A stretch of DNA of 64,000 nucleotides from Pseudomonas bubulae (GCF_900618535.1 NZ_UYJA01000001.1:1116001-1180000), one strand, 5' to 3'. Positions 6,976 to 15,518 are shown, numbered from the stretch's first letter. Translations and numbers: made by a program. Notes: generated by a model from the letters alone, not told the origin.

Positions 6976-7004
6976 CACAGCAGGCACGTAGCTCAGTTGG
7001 TTAG
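6976..7004 (+). repeat. Inverted extra copy of the tRNA-Val 5' end (29 bp)
   Basis: Positions 6976-7004 repeat, in inverted orientation, positions 7329-7357: the first 23 bases of tRNA-Val plus six bases of its leader. The copy stops in the D-arm, so it is not a tRNA. It lies inside the element, about 320 bp from the intact gene. It may be a scar of an older insertion or an accessory recombination site. Confidence 0.8.
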
Positions 7005-7132
7005 TAGCCAGCCCAAGTGAGGCACGAACAACGGGCAAGGGAGTGAGTTTGCGAACGTACCACCACCTAGACAGGAAAGTGCTCAAGCCTTATGTATCAA
7101 TAGGTTAGGTATAGTCATTCACAATTCAGAGT

Positions 7133-7200
7133 GTGAACAGAGGCAGGCATGAATTCACGTTCACATTGCCTTGTGTGAACGAAGCCTATAATTTGTGAAC
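7133..7200. promoter_or_regulatory. Phased GTGAAC boxes beside the right attachment repeat
   Basis: GTGAAC occurs at 7133-7138, 7175-7180 and 7195-7200, and inverted (GTTCAC) at 7159-7164. Spacings of 42 and 20 bp are close to whole helical turns. A related ATTCAC lies near 1166 beside the left repeat. The position next to the crossover repeat fits arm-type binding sites for the integrase or an excisionase. Confidence 0.5.
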
Positions 7201-7208
7201 GTTTTCTT

Positions 7209-7320
7209 AGACAACAAAAAAGGGCCCACCTTTCGGTGAGCCCTTCTAGACCGCCCAGCAGAGCGGATTTTGTTTGGTAGGCGCGATTGGACTCGAACCA
7301 ACGACCCCCACCATGTCAAG
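7209..7320. repeat. Right 112-bp attachment repeat (att)
   Basis: This is identical to 1001-1112. It supplies the 3' part of the intact tRNA-Val gene and its terminator, so the tRNA is restored on this side after insertion. Confidence 0.88.
7214..7249 (-). terminator. Terminator of the tRNA-Val gene
   Basis: On the minus strand GGGCTCACC, loop GAAA, GGTGGGCCC is followed by a T-run (TTTTTTG), the classic factor-independent form. The same hairpin is present in the left repeat at about 1006-1041. Confidence 0.85.
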
Positions 7321-7351
7321 GTGGTGCTCTAACCAACTGAGCTACGTGCCT
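7275..7351 (-). tRNA. tRNA-Val (anticodon GAC)
   Basis: A 77-nt gene with encoded CCA. The anticodon stem-loop reads CCACC-TTGACAT-GGTGG, giving anticodon GAC for valine; the T-arm is GTTGG-TTCGAGT-CCAAT. The acceptor stem pairs except at position 5-68, where A faces C (5' AGGCACG, 3' CGCGCCT). The gene is the integration target of the element to its left, and its 3' part is duplicated at 1067-1112. Confidence 0.93.
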
Positions 7352-7535
7352 GCTGTGGGGTCGCATTCTATAGATTTGCGGAGGGGTGTCAACACCTTTT
7401 TTGCAGCTAACCCTATGAATAGTCGAATTTTTTATTTTTAACCCGAAAACACTTAGCCGCCAGTGGCTGGCGGGCGGTTTTCAACTCAGGTAGCATCGGC
7501 TTCACTCGTAAAAAATATAAAACAGAGGCTGCAGA

Positions 7536-8819
7536 ATGTCGAACACTCCCTATCCCCAGTCCTACTATGCGGCTTCAGCCAATCCAGCCCCTGGGCGCCC
7601 TGCCCTGCAGGGCGAGGTGGAGACGGATGTGTGTGTTATCGGCGCCGGCTATACCGGGCTGTCGAGTGCGCTTTTTTTGCTGGAGGCCGGTTTCAAGGTC
7701 ACGGTCCTGGAAGCAGCGAAGGTGGGGTTCGGTGCTTCCGGACGCAATGGCGGCCAGATCGTTAACAGTTACAGCCGCGATATCGATGTCATCGAACGCA
7801 CTGTCGGCGCCAAGCAGGCTCAGTTGCTGGGGCAGATGGCCTTTGAAGGCGGCAAGATCATTCGTGAGCGTGTGGCCAAGTATCAGATCCAGTGCGATTT
7901 GAAAGACGGCGGCGTGTTTGCCGCCATCACCGCCAAGCAGATGGGCCATCTGGAAGCGCAGAAAAAACTCTGGGAGCGTTTTGGCAATACGTCACTGGAG
8001 CTGCTGGATCAGCGCCGGATTCGTGAAGTGGTTGCCTGTGATCAGTATCAGGGCGGGCTGCTGGATATGAGCGGCGGGCATATTCACCCGCTCAATCTGG
8101 CGCTGGGCGAAGCCGCTGCCGTGGAGTCGTTGGGCGGCACCATTTATGAGCAGTCCCCCGCTGTTCGCATTGAACGCGGCGCCAATCCTGTGGTGCATAC
8201 CCCCCAGGGCAAGGTGCGAGCCAAGTTCATTATCGTCGCAGGCAATGCCTATCTGGGCAATCTGGTACCGGAACTGGCTTCCAAGTCCATGCCCTGCGGT
8301 ACACAGGTAATCACCACCGAGCCCCTGGGTGATGAGCTGGCCAAGACTCTGTTGCCACAGGACTATTGCGTTGAGGACTGTAACTACTTGCTCGACTACT
8401 ATCGCCTGTCCGGTGACAAGCGTCTGATTTTCGGGGGCGGCGTGGTGTATGGCGCACGGGACCCTGCCAATATCGAGGCGATTATCCGGCCGAAAATGCT
8501 CAAGGCTTTCCCGCAGCTCAAGGATGTGAAAATTGACTACGCGTGGACGGGCAACTTCCTGCTGACGCTGTCACGCCTGCCTCAGGTCGGTCGTATCGGT
8601 GACAACATCTATTACTCACAAGGTTGCAGCGGGCATGGCGTGACCTATACCCATCTGGCTGGCAAGGTGCTGGCTGAAGCCCTGCGCGGGCAGGCAGAGC
8701 GTTTTGATGCGTTTGCCGATCTGCCCCACTACCCTTTCCCCGGCGGACAGCTGTTGCGTACACCGCTGACTGCTTTGGGTGCCTGGTATTACAGCTTGCG
8801 GGACAAGTTCGGCTTTTAA
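7536..8819 (+). CDS. puuB: FAD-dependent amine oxidoreductase, gamma-glutamylputrescine oxidase-like
   Basis: This 427-residue flavoprotein of the DAO superfamily oxidises an amine or N-modified amine. The N-terminal FAD-binding motif is CVIGAGYTGLSSALFLLEAG at about 32-51, followed by GFGASGRNGGQIVNSYSRD, a segment typical of PuuB/PauB-type enzymes that oxidise gamma-glutamylputrescine. The C-terminal GCSGHGVTYTHLAGK completes the FAD site. The start has GAGG before the ATG. No other polyamine gene adjoins it, so the substrate is inferred from the family alone. Pseudomonas carry several paralogues, and the exact one cannot be named. It is the first chromosomal gene to the right of the tRNA. 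Confidence 0.72.
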   Translation: MSNTPYPQSYYAASANPAPGRPALQGEVETDVCVIGAGYTGLSSALFLLEAGFKVTVLEAAKVGFGASGRNGGQIVNSYSRDIDVIERTVGAKQAQLLGQMAFEGGKIIRERVAKYQIQCDLKDGGVFAAITAKQMGHLEAQKKLWERFGNTSLELLDQRRIREVVACDQYQGGLLDMSGGHIHPLNLALGEAAAVESLGGTIYEQSPAVRIERGANPVVHTPQGKVRAKFIIVAGNAYLGNLVPELASKSMPCGTQVITTEPLGDELAKTLLPQDYCVEDCNYLLDYYRLSGDKRLIFGGGVVYGARDPANIEAIIRPKMLKAFPQLKDVKIDYAWTGNFLLTLSRLPQVGRIGDNIYYSQGCSGHGVTYTHLAGKVLAEALRGQAERFDAFADLPHYPFPGGQLLRTPLTALGAWYYSLRDKFGF

Positions 8820-8834
8820 CTCTTGTGGTGGCTA

Positions 8835-8922
8835 TGTGGGAGCGGGCTTGCTCGCGATGGCATCGCCGCAGACTGTCAGGGAGGTCGCGGTGAATTTATC
8901 GCGAGCAAGCCCGCTCCCACAG
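8835..8922. repeat. REP doublet (REPIN)
   Basis: TGTGGGAGCGGGCTTGCTCG and its reverse complement flank a short spacer, forming one long hairpin between two convergent genes. This is the common Pseudomonas REP family; similar doublets occur near 43080, 46498, 55983 and 61072. Confidence 0.9.
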
Positions 8923-8938
8923 GTATTTTTGCCAAAAC

Positions 8939-9616
8939 TTACCTGTGGGACTCCAGCGTCTTGATCGCTGCTGCACCCGCCTGCTCCTGGCCCGAGCGGG
9001 ACAGTTCATTGGCAATTTTCAGCCAGCGGGCCTTGTCGACGTTGGCCGGTAGCTGGGCCGGAGACAAAATCAGCACGGCCCAGCCTCCGGCATCCTTCCA
9101 CGCCGACTCGAATGTGCTGAAGTCCATCAACCGCCGACGCTCCATACCTGAACGCAGCAACACCGTGCCTTTGGCGCGGTTGTAACCCACCAGCATCGCG
9201 TAGCGCGGCTCGGACCACAGGGTGCCGTCGCTAAATCGCAGCATCACCGGGTAGCCGGCTGCCACTTGAGTCAGCAACGCAGACAGGGATTTGTCCAGCG
9301 GGTACACCATCAGCCCGTAACCCGCCGCAAGCTGCTCGATATTAGATTGCAATGAGGCTTCGGCACCCGGTAACTGCAGCGGTTTGACCAAAAGTCCGGG
9401 GGTGATGCGGACTCTTTGCTCACTGAGCATGCCCGCCAATATTTGCGGGGCACCCTGGTTGGCATTGCCGCGGAAAAACGGCACGCCATTGAGCTCTACC
9501 CGTTCTGGCAAGCGTCGAAACTCAGGGGGTTCGACACTGGCGCAGCCCACCATCGCTAACGCAAACACCCCCATCAGCCACAGCCGCGCCGATTTTGCCC
9601 CTGTCACTGCCCGCAT
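8939..9616 (-). CDS. Lipoprotein with degenerate C39-like peptidase domain
   Basis: The 225-residue protein starts with a lipoprotein signal ending in the lipobox VGCAS (Cys near 25), so it is likely anchored to the outer membrane facing the periplasm. The fold markers of the C39-like papain family follow (RVELNGVPFF, then RYAMLVGYN). Where active members have a catalytic Cys (QCGPAAL-type) this one reads NQGAPQIL, and where they have the His before AxxVGY it has Arg. Both catalytic positions therefore look lost, and a binding rather than a peptidase role is likely. The C-terminus carries a helical repeat-like tail. Its partner is unknown. Confidence 0.6.
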   Translation of the reverse strand: MRAVTGAKSARLWLMGVFALAMVGCASVEPPEFRRLPERVELNGVPFFRGNANQGAPQILAGMLSEQRVRITPGLLVKPLQLPGAEASLQSNIEQLAAGYGLMVYPLDKSLSALLTQVAAGYPVMLRFSDGTLWSEPRYAMLVGYNRAKGTVLLRSGMERRRLMDFSTFESAWKDAGGWAVLILSPAQLPANVDKARWLKIANELSRSGQEQAGAAAIKTLESHR

Positions 9617-9840
9617 ATTGCCTCGCTCTTAATAAACGCCAGACCTCAAAGTCCGCCATGACCGTCAATCATAGGGCGCCAATAATGCGAGGTATAGCCT
9701 TAAGCCACAGCCCAATGGCTGATATAGAGCGAATCGATTAGCCCTACACGACCTTCGGTCAATAGACTGCAACATCGCACAGGCTAGACTGTCATCTGCT
9801 TAGCGTGTGTTTGAGCCCGTAGGGGGCAAAGGAGGCACTG

Positions 9841-10008
9841 ATGAGCCCGATACTCACTATTTTTCTGCTGATTGCCGGTTGGCTGGCCGTTGCTGGCGCC
9901 ATGCTCTGGGGCCTGATGCGTATTAGCCGCCATCATCACCCGCAGGTGCAGGCAAAACCGCAAGATATCCCTGAAAAACCGGTAGCTGGCGCAGCAAGCG
10001 CACATTGA
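9841..10008 (+). CDS. Small single-span membrane protein (55 aa)
   Basis: A very good ribosome-binding site (AAAGGAGGCACTG) precedes the ATG at 9841. The 55-residue product begins with a membrane helix (ILTIFLLIAGWLAVAGAMLW) followed by a short basic HIS-rich patch (RISRHHH) and a polar tail, so the N-terminus is probably outside and the tail cytoplasmic. It lies between divergent and convergent neighbours and ends just before a strong terminator. I do not know its function. Confidence 0.65.
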   Translation: MSPILTIFLLIAGWLAVAGAMLWGLMRISRHHHPQVQAKPQDIPEKPVAGAASAH

Positions 10009-10014
10009 ACCCAC

Positions 10015-10054
10015 AAAAAAGCCGTCCACCCCAAAGAGAGTGGACGGCTTTTTA
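10015..10054. terminator. Bidirectional terminator
   Basis: AAAAAGCCGTCCAC (10016-10029) pairs with GTGGACGGCTTTTT (10040-10053). It has A- and T-runs on both sides and lies between the convergent genes ending at 10008 and 10069. Confidence 0.92.
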
Positions 10055-10068
10055 ACATCAACCTGCGT

Positions 10069-10824
10069 TTACTTGATCAGCGCAGCCTGACGCCTTTCCC
10101 GGATCTGACGCGCCACAATGTTGAGTGTTTCAACCGTGGCCGAGAACGCCATCGCTGCATACACGTAACCTTTCGGCACATGGGCACCGAACCCTTCAGC
10201 GATCAAGGTCATGCCGATCATGATCAGGAAGGCCAGGGCCAGCATCACTACGGTCGGGTTGTCGTTGATGAACTTGGCCAGAGGCTCCGAAGCCAGCAAC
10301 ATCACCATCACCGCCACCACCACTGCAATCACCATGATCGGCAAGTGCTCGGTCATGCCCACCGCCGTAATGATGCTGTCGATGGAAAACACCAGGTCAA
10401 GCATGAGGATCTGGCCGATGGCAGCGGCAAAGCCCAAGGTGACTTTCGACGACACGCTGTCGGCTTTTTCTTCCACTTGCGGAGTCATGCTGTGGTGGAT
10501 TTCGCTGGTGGCCTTCCACACCAGAAACAGACCACCGGCAATCAGGATCATGTCCTTCCACGAGAAGGCCTTGCCCAGCACTTCAAATACCGGCGTGGTC
10601 AGTTGCACGATGTAGGCAATGGTACCCAGCAAGCCCAGACGCAGGATCAGCGCCATGCCGATACCAATACGGCGTGCCTTGGTGCGGTATTGCTCAGGCA
10701 GTTTGTTGGTCAAAATCGAGATAAAGATCAGGTTATCGATACCCAGCACGATTTCCATCACGATCAACGTGGCTAAAGCGACCCAGGCTGCGGGGCTGGC
10801 AGCCAGTTGTAAAAGATATTCCAT
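10069..10824 (-). CDS. TerC/YgdQ-family integral membrane protein
   Basis: This 251-residue protein has about seven membrane helices and the family signatures: an acidic first helix motif [12 protein letters not shown] and the repeat [12 protein letters not shown] in the middle, giving two inverted halves with intramembrane Asp residues. It lacks the CBS domains of longer relatives. TerC-family proteins are linked to metal-ion (often manganese) export and to supplying metal to secreted proteins. Substrate here is not shown. The gene follows a small lipoprotein gene on the same strand (30-bp gap), so the two may be co-transcribed. Confidence 0.85.
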   Translation of the reverse strand: MEYLLQLAASPAAWVALATLIVMEIVLGIDNLIFISILTNKLPEQYRTKARRIGIGMALILRLGLLGTIAYIVQLTTPVFEVLGKAFSWKDMILIAGGLFLVWKATSEIHHSMTPQVEEKADSVSSKVTLGFAAAIGQILMLDLVFSIDSIITAVGMTEHLPIMVIAVVVAVMVMLLASEPLAKFINDNPTVVMLALAFLIMIGMTLIAEGFGAHVPKGYVYAAMAFSATVETLNIVARQIRERRQAALIK

Positions 10825-10854
10825 AGGTGTGTTCGGACTCTGCAGTAAGACCAG

Positions 10855-11100
10855 TTAAATAGCTTTAGATGAATCTTGCTTTTCTTGCTCAGGCTTTTCT
10901 TTTTCAATCAGCCCACCGGTGGCTTCGCTGAGCGCTTGCTCCGCAGCCTTGTGAGTGTCATCAATTGCCTGTTTAGCGGATTCAGCGGTTTTGCTCAGCA
11001 CCTGTTGCGCGGCTTTTTCAGCCTGGTCGCAACCCGCAATCGCCAGCAAACCTGCCGATAACAGTACGGCTACTGCTGCTTTTTTCATGTTCATGGTCAT
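10855..11100 (-). CDS. Small lipoprotein with amphipathic helical repeats
   Basis: This small lipoprotein has a signal KKAAVAVLLSAGLLAIAGC with the lipobox LAIAGC and a mature part that is one long alanine/lysine/glutamate-rich helix (AEKAAQQVLSKTAESAKQAI), like small envelope-stabilising lipoproteins. The frame opens nine codons earlier, but the ATG at 11100 has GAGAGGG just upstream; the ATGs at 11094 and 11088 are also possible. It is divergent from the LysR gene and precedes the TerC-family gene. The function is unknown. Confidence 0.7.
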   Translation of the reverse strand: MTMNMKKAAVAVLLSAGLLAIAGCDQAEKAAQQVLSKTAESAKQAIDDTHKAAEQALSEATGGLIEKEKPEQEKQDSSKAI

Positions 11101-11229
11101 TTCCCTCTCTAAACCGGCAGCCACCAAAGTGGCTTGCGCATAACGCGGGATTCTAGAGAATCCAACACTTCAGGAAAATTCGTATTTTTAAACGCTATAC
11201 TTCGGTTTTTACGAAGTGTTGCGACGCTG

Positions 11230-12129
11230 ATGCTTAATTACCGCCAATTGCATTACTTCTGGGTCGTGGCCAAGACCGGCAGCATTGTTCGCGCTTGCGA
11301 GCAACTGAACCTCACGCCGCAGACGATCAGCGGGCAAATCAGCCTGCTCGAAGATACCTATGGCCTGCCGTTGTTTCGCCGGGTCGGACGCCAACTGGAG
11401 CTGACCGAGACCGGACGCCAGGTGCTGCCTTATGCCGAGCAGATCTTTCAGGTCGGCAGTGAACTGGAAAGCATGCTGCGCATGGCGCCCAAGGAACAAC
11501 AGATCCTGTTTCGAGTGGGTGTGGCCGACGTGGTGCCCAAGTCGATTGTGTACCGCCTGATTGCTCCGACCATGGAGCTGGATAAACCGATTCGCATCAC
11601 CTGTCGCGAAGACAAGCTTGACCGGCTACTCGCGGACCTCGCTATTCAGCGTCTTGATTTGGTAATTTCCGACAGCCCTATGCCTTCGCACCTGGATATC
11701 AAGGGTTTCAGTCAAAAACTGGGCGAGTGCGGCATCAGTTTTTTTGCTACTGCGACGCTGGCCCAAGACTATGCCGAAAACTTTCCGCATTGCCTGCAAG
11801 GCGCGCCGCTACTGATCCCCGGGCCCGAAACCATGCTGCGCAGCCGCTTGTTGCGCTGGCTGGCCGAGCAGCAGATCCAGCCGCGAATCGTGGGGGAATT
11901 TGATGACAGCGCGCTGATGCAGGCTTTTGGTCAGTCGGGGATCGGCGTCTTTATCGCACCCAGCGTGATTGCCCAGGAAGTGATGCGTCAGTTTGATGTC
12001 GAACTGATCGGCCACACCGAGGCGGTCACCGAATCCTTCTACGCCATTACCGTGGAGCGCAAGATCCGCCACCCCGGCATCGTTGCGATTACCGAGGGGG
12101 CACGCCGCGAGTTGTTTACCCCGCGCTAG
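11230..12129 (+). CDS. LysR-family regulator, NhaR-like
   Basis: The 299-residue regulator has an N-terminal winged HTH (LNYRQLHYFWVVAKTGSIVR to QISLLEDTYGLPLFRR) and a periplasmic-binding-like effector domain. The opening MLNYRQLHYFWVVAK is typical of NhaR, which activates Na+/H+ antiporter genes in enterics. I chose the ATG at 11230, since the longer frame adds 32 residues not seen in the family. It is divergent from the small lipoprotein gene. No antiporter gene adjoins, so the target is unknown; its 3' end overlaps the convergent MFS gene by 14 bp. Confidence 0.82.
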   Translation: MLNYRQLHYFWVVAKTGSIVRACEQLNLTPQTISGQISLLEDTYGLPLFRRVGRQLELTETGRQVLPYAEQIFQVGSELESMLRMAPKEQQILFRVGVADVVPKSIVYRLIAPTMELDKPIRITCREDKLDRLLADLAIQRLDLVISDSPMPSHLDIKGFSQKLGECGISFFATATLAQDYAENFPHCLQGAPLLIPGPETMLRSRLLRWLAEQQIQPRIVGEFDDSALMQAFGQSGIGVFIAPSVIAQEVMRQFDVELIGHTEAVTESFYAITVERKIRHPGIVAITEGARRELFTPR

Positions 12130-13279
12130 CACACACTGGCGGCGCCTTGGCAGTCATCAGCACCAGCGCCAGCAGAATCGATACCAGGATAAACCCGGCG
12201 GCAGCAAACCCCAGGTTATCCAGGCCATAGCTATCGATTACCCGCCCCCCCACCATCGCACCCAGGCCGATCCCCAGATTGGCCCCGGCAATGTTCAGCG
12301 ACGCGGCAAATGCCGGGGCATGGGGGGCAACTTTCATCAGCCGCACATGGCTGACCAGAAACATGGCCGCCTGGGTCACCCCCCATATGCCCATGGCCGC
12401 CGCCAGGCCCAGGGTTGAGTGAATGCTCGGCACCAGCGCCACCAGGCCGCCGATCATAAAGGCACAAAACACCATCGAGGCGATCAGCGGATGGCGATCC
12501 ACCATGCGCCCGCCCAACGAGTTGCCGATCAGGCCTACGGCGCCAAAGCCCATCAGGCACCACCCCACCAGCGTGCCGTCAAAGCCTGCCAGGCGCTCAA
12601 GAATATCGGCCAGATAGGTGTAGGCCGTAAACATGCCGCTGAACACCAGAACGGACAACACGATATGGCCAATCATCAATGGGCTGCGCAGCAGGGCAAA
12701 CTGCGAACTCAGGGTGACGCTTTCTTTCACTGCCCGGGTGACAGGTAAATAGATCCACAGCAACAGCGCCTTGGCCAGGGCGACCACCGCCAGAATACCG
12801 AAGGCACTGCGCCAGCCCCAAGCATCCGAGATCAGGGTGCCTACAGGAATGCCAAATACCGTCGCACAAACGATGCCGAACCCGATTTTGGCAATCGCCC
12901 GCCCGGCGTAATCCGGGCCTACGATATCCACCGCCGTTTCGCTAGCCAGAGCCCAAAACACCGGCAACCCCAATGCCGGCAGCAGCCGCGCAAAAGCCAT
13001 CACCCAAATGTTCGGCGCCAGCGCCGCCACGGTGTTGGCGAAGGCGAACATCAGCAAAATCGAGATAAACAGGCGCTTGCGCTGAAAACGCGCAAAGTAG
13101 GCGGTCAAAAACGGCCCGAGGGCAGCGACCGTAAAGGCGAACAAGGTCACCAGCAAACCGGCCTGGGGCACGCTGACCTCCAAGTCGCGGGCTATCGAAG
13201 GCAGCAGGCCGACGATGACAAATTCGGTGGTGAGCACGGTAAAGCCGGCCGCAGACAGCAGCAGGATGGGCAACAGCAT
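12116..13279 (-). CDS. MFS transporter, DHA1 family (AraJ/YdhP-like)
   Basis: The 387-residue protein has twelve membrane helices, beginning MLLPILLLSAAGFTVLTTEF. The Glu-containing helix 1 signature (TTEFVIVGLLP) and the loop 2-3 motif (FARFQRKRLF) mark the drug:H+ antiporter 1 group related to AraJ and YdhP. It probably exports a small hydrophobic or sugar-like compound. The start at 13279 has TCTGGAG upstream; the frame extends further but with no membrane logic. Substrate cannot be read from the sequence. It is divergent from sstT. Confidence 0.8.
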   Translation of the reverse strand: MLLPILLLSAAGFTVLTTEFVIVGLLPSIARDLEVSVPQAGLLVTLFAFTVAALGPFLTAYFARFQRKRLFISILLMFAFANTVAALAPNIWVMAFARLLPALGLPVFWALASETAVDIVGPDYAGRAIAKIGFGIVCATVFGIPVGTLISDAWGWRSAFGILAVVALAKALLLWIYLPVTRAVKESVTLSSQFALLRSPLMIGHIVLSVLVFSGMFTAYTYLADILERLAGFDGTLVGWCLMGFGAVGLIGNSLGGRMVDRHPLIASMVFCAFMIGGLVALVPSIHSTLGLAAAMGIWGVTQAAMFLVSHVRLMKVAPHAPAFAASLNIAGANLGIGLGAMVGGRVIDSYGLDNLGFAAAGFILVSILLALVLMTAKAPPVCASAG

Positions 13280-13560
13280 GAATAACTCCAGAGACAACGA
13301 GGCCAGCGAAAGCCCGAAAGGCCCGCTGATTTGAAGAAAAGTGGGGGATGAGCAATGGTAACAGAATGCTTCACCTTGAAGCGATGTAACCCGAAACAAG
13401 TTCAACCACGGATGTGGCAGATTGCCCCTGCGTAGGAAAGCACCTACACGTCTATGATAAAGTTCGTATCCCGCCGACTTGCGTCGATCAGCCTGCCCGT
13501 TTGCCGCCGATCGCCCCACAGTTTTTCAATGCGCTACCCAGAACAACTAGAGAAACCTTT

Positions 13561-14793
13561 ATGACTGACGCTCCACCTACCCTGCTGCAAAAGCTCATGC
13601 GCACCAGCCTGGTAACCCAGATTGTGATCGGTCTGATTGCAGGTATTTTGCTGGCATGGCTTGCGCCCTCGGCAGCGCTTTCGGTGGCCTTTATCGGCAA
13701 GGTGTTCGTCAGCGCCTTGAAAGCCGTTGCGCCGATTCTCGTGTTTGTACTGGTCATGGCCTCGATTGCCAACCACAAGCACGGCCAGGAAACCCATATC
13801 CGCCCGATTCTGGTTCTGTACCTGTTCGGCACCTTTGCTGCTGCTGTCGTGGCCGTTATCGCCAGCATGCTGTTCCCGTCGAATCTGGTACTGGCCACCG
13901 AGAACATCGCCATTACCGCCCCCGGGGGTATCAGCGAGGTACTGCAAAGCCTGATGTTGAGTGTGGTCGACAACCCGGTCAGCGCACTGATGAATGCCAA
14001 CTTTATCGGCATCCTGGCGTGGGCCATCGGCATGGGCATTGCCATTCGTCATGCCGGCGACACTACCCGCACCGTACTCAATGACCTGTCCAACGGTGTC
14101 ACCCTGATCGTGCGCGTAGTTATCCGCTTTGCACCGCTGGGCATTTTCGGCCTGGTGGCTGCCACCCTCGCCTCTTCGGGCTTCGGTGCCCTGCTGGGTT
14201 ATCTGCACCTGCTCACAGTGTTGATTGGCTGCATGCTGCTTGTGGCGCTGGTGGTCAATCCGCTGATTGTGTTCTGGAAGTTGCGTCGCAACCCGTATCC
14301 GCTGGTATTTCTGTGCCTGCGCGAAAGCGGGATTACCGCGTTTTTCACCCGCAGTTCGGCGGCCAACATTCCGGTGAACATGGCGTTGAGCGAGCGTCTG
14401 GGCCTGCATGAAGACACCTACTCGGTGTCCATCCCGCTGGGGGCCACCATCAATATGGCGGGCGCGGCGATTACCATCACCGTGTTGAGCCTGGCTGCCG
14501 TGCATACACTGGGGATTGCGGTCGATATTCCGACTGCTATTTTGCTGAGTGTGGTTGCAGCCATTTGCGCCTGCGGCGCATCGGGTGTGGCGGGCGGTTC
14601 GCTACTGTTGATTCCGCTGGCGTGCAGCCTGTTCGGCATCCCGAGCGAGATTGCCATGCAGGTGGTAGCCGTGGGTTTCATTATCGGCATCCTGCAAGAC
14701 TCCGCAGAAACCGCGCTCAATTCGTCTACCGACGTCCTGTTTACGGCTGCGGCCTGCATGGCCCAGGAAGACAAGCCCCTGCAACAAGGTTGA
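13561..14793 (+). CDS. sstT: Serine/threonine:Na+ symporter SstT
   Basis: This 410-residue inner-membrane transporter of the glutamate/dicarboxylate:cation symporter family imports L-serine and L-threonine with sodium. The substrate-binding hairpin loops are visible: [13 protein letters not shown] (HP1 region), [20 protein letters not shown] (helix 7) and [19 protein letters not shown] (HP2), all in the forms found in SstT. The start is the ATG at 13561. It stands alone, followed by a large REP array that probably stabilises or ends its mRNA. Confidence 0.93.
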   Translation: MTDAPPTLLQKLMRTSLVTQIVIGLIAGILLAWLAPSAALSVAFIGKVFVSALKAVAPILVFVLVMASIANHKHGQETHIRPILVLYLFGTFAAAVVAVIASMLFPSNLVLATENIAITAPGGISEVLQSLMLSVVDNPVSALMNANFIGILAWAIGMGIAIRHAGDTTRTVLNDLSNGVTLIVRVVIRFAPLGIFGLVAATLASSGFGALLGYLHLLTVLIGCMLLVALVVNPLIVFWKLRRNPYPLVFLCLRESGITAFFTRSSAANIPVNMALSERLGLHEDTYSVSIPLGATINMAGAAITITVLSLAAVHTLGIAVDIPTAILLSVVAAICACGASGVAGGSLLLIPLACSLFGIPSEIAMQVVAVGFIIGILQDSAETALNSSTDVLFTAAACMAQEDKPLQQG

Positions 14794-14798
14794 GGCCA

Positions 14799-15487
14799 TG
14801 TGGGGCGGGTAAGCCTGCGATGCTTGCAACTCGGTCTGTCTAAATAACCGGGGCGCTGCCATCGCGAGCAAGCCCGCTCCCACAGTGGATCAGGCCAGCA
14901 CCTGGCGTTGAGGGTGCCAATGAACCTGTGGGAGCTGGCTTGCCTGCGATGCTTGCAACTCGGTCTGTCTAAATAACCGGGGCGCTGCCATCGCGAGCAA
15001 GCCCGCTCCCACAGTGGGTCAGGCCAGCACCTGGCGTTGAGGGTGCCAATGAACCTGTGGGAGCTGGCTTGCCTGCGATGCTTACAACCCGGTCTGTCTA
15101 AATAACCGGGGCGCTGCCATCGCGAGCAAGCCCGCTCCCACAGTGGATCAGGCCAGCACCTGGCCTTGAGGGTGCCAATGAACCTGTGGGAGCTGGCTTG
15201 CCTGCGATGCTTGCAACTCGGTCTGTCTAAATAACCGGGGCGCTGCCATCGCGAGCAAGCCCGCTCCCACAGTGGATCAGGCCAGCACCTGACGTTGAGG
15301 GTGCCAATGAACCTGTGGGAGCTGGCTTGCCTGCGATGCTTGCAACCCGGTATGTCTAAATAACCGGGGCGCTGCCATCGCGAGCAAGCCCGCTCCCACA
15401 GTGGATCAGGTCAGCACCTGGCGTTGAGGGTGTCAATGAATCTGTGGGAGCTGGCTTGCCTGCGATGCTTACAACCCGGTAGGTCTG
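14799..15487. repeat. Tandem array of a 129-bp REP-containing unit
   Basis: The marker AACTCGGTCTGTC (variants AACCCGGTCTG) recurs at 14828, 14957, 15086, 15215, 15344 and 15473, exactly 129 bp apart. Each unit holds two REP sequences in inverted orientation (CGCGAGCAAGCCCGCTCCCA and TGTGGGAGCTGGCTTGCCTG) and two linkers. The copies differ by only a few bases, so the array grew by recent unequal exchange or slippage. No gene lies in it. Confidence 0.95.
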
Positions 15488-15518
15488 AATGACCAAGGCG
15501 CTGACACAGTGCGCTTGA

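Larger units (their letters stand above)
1113..7320. mobile_element. 6.2-kb integrative element at tRNA-Val(GAC)
   Basis: The segment between the 112-bp repeats is AT-richer than the rest of the window and uses different codons. It carries one tyrosine integrase next to the left repeat, a rightward operon (2616-3711), a helicase gene, two further small genes and long structured non-coding stretches. No capsid, tail, conjugation, toxin-antitoxin or resistance gene is recognisable. Size, integrase position and the helicase suggest a self-replicating integrative plasmid or a phage satellite, but no packaging gene can be named with confidence. The left neighbour is a prophage remnant, so two elements may have used the same tRNA. 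Confidence 0.8.

Noticed and set aside
6826..7020. A 64-residue plus-strand frame in the element
   Set aside because: It has an Arg/Ser/His-rich composition with no fold signs, and it runs through the inverted tRNA fragment.
14799..15487. A regular repeat array that could be mistaken for a CRISPR
   Set aside because: The whole 129-bp unit is repeated, with no variable spacers, and it is built from REP sequences; no cas gene is near.
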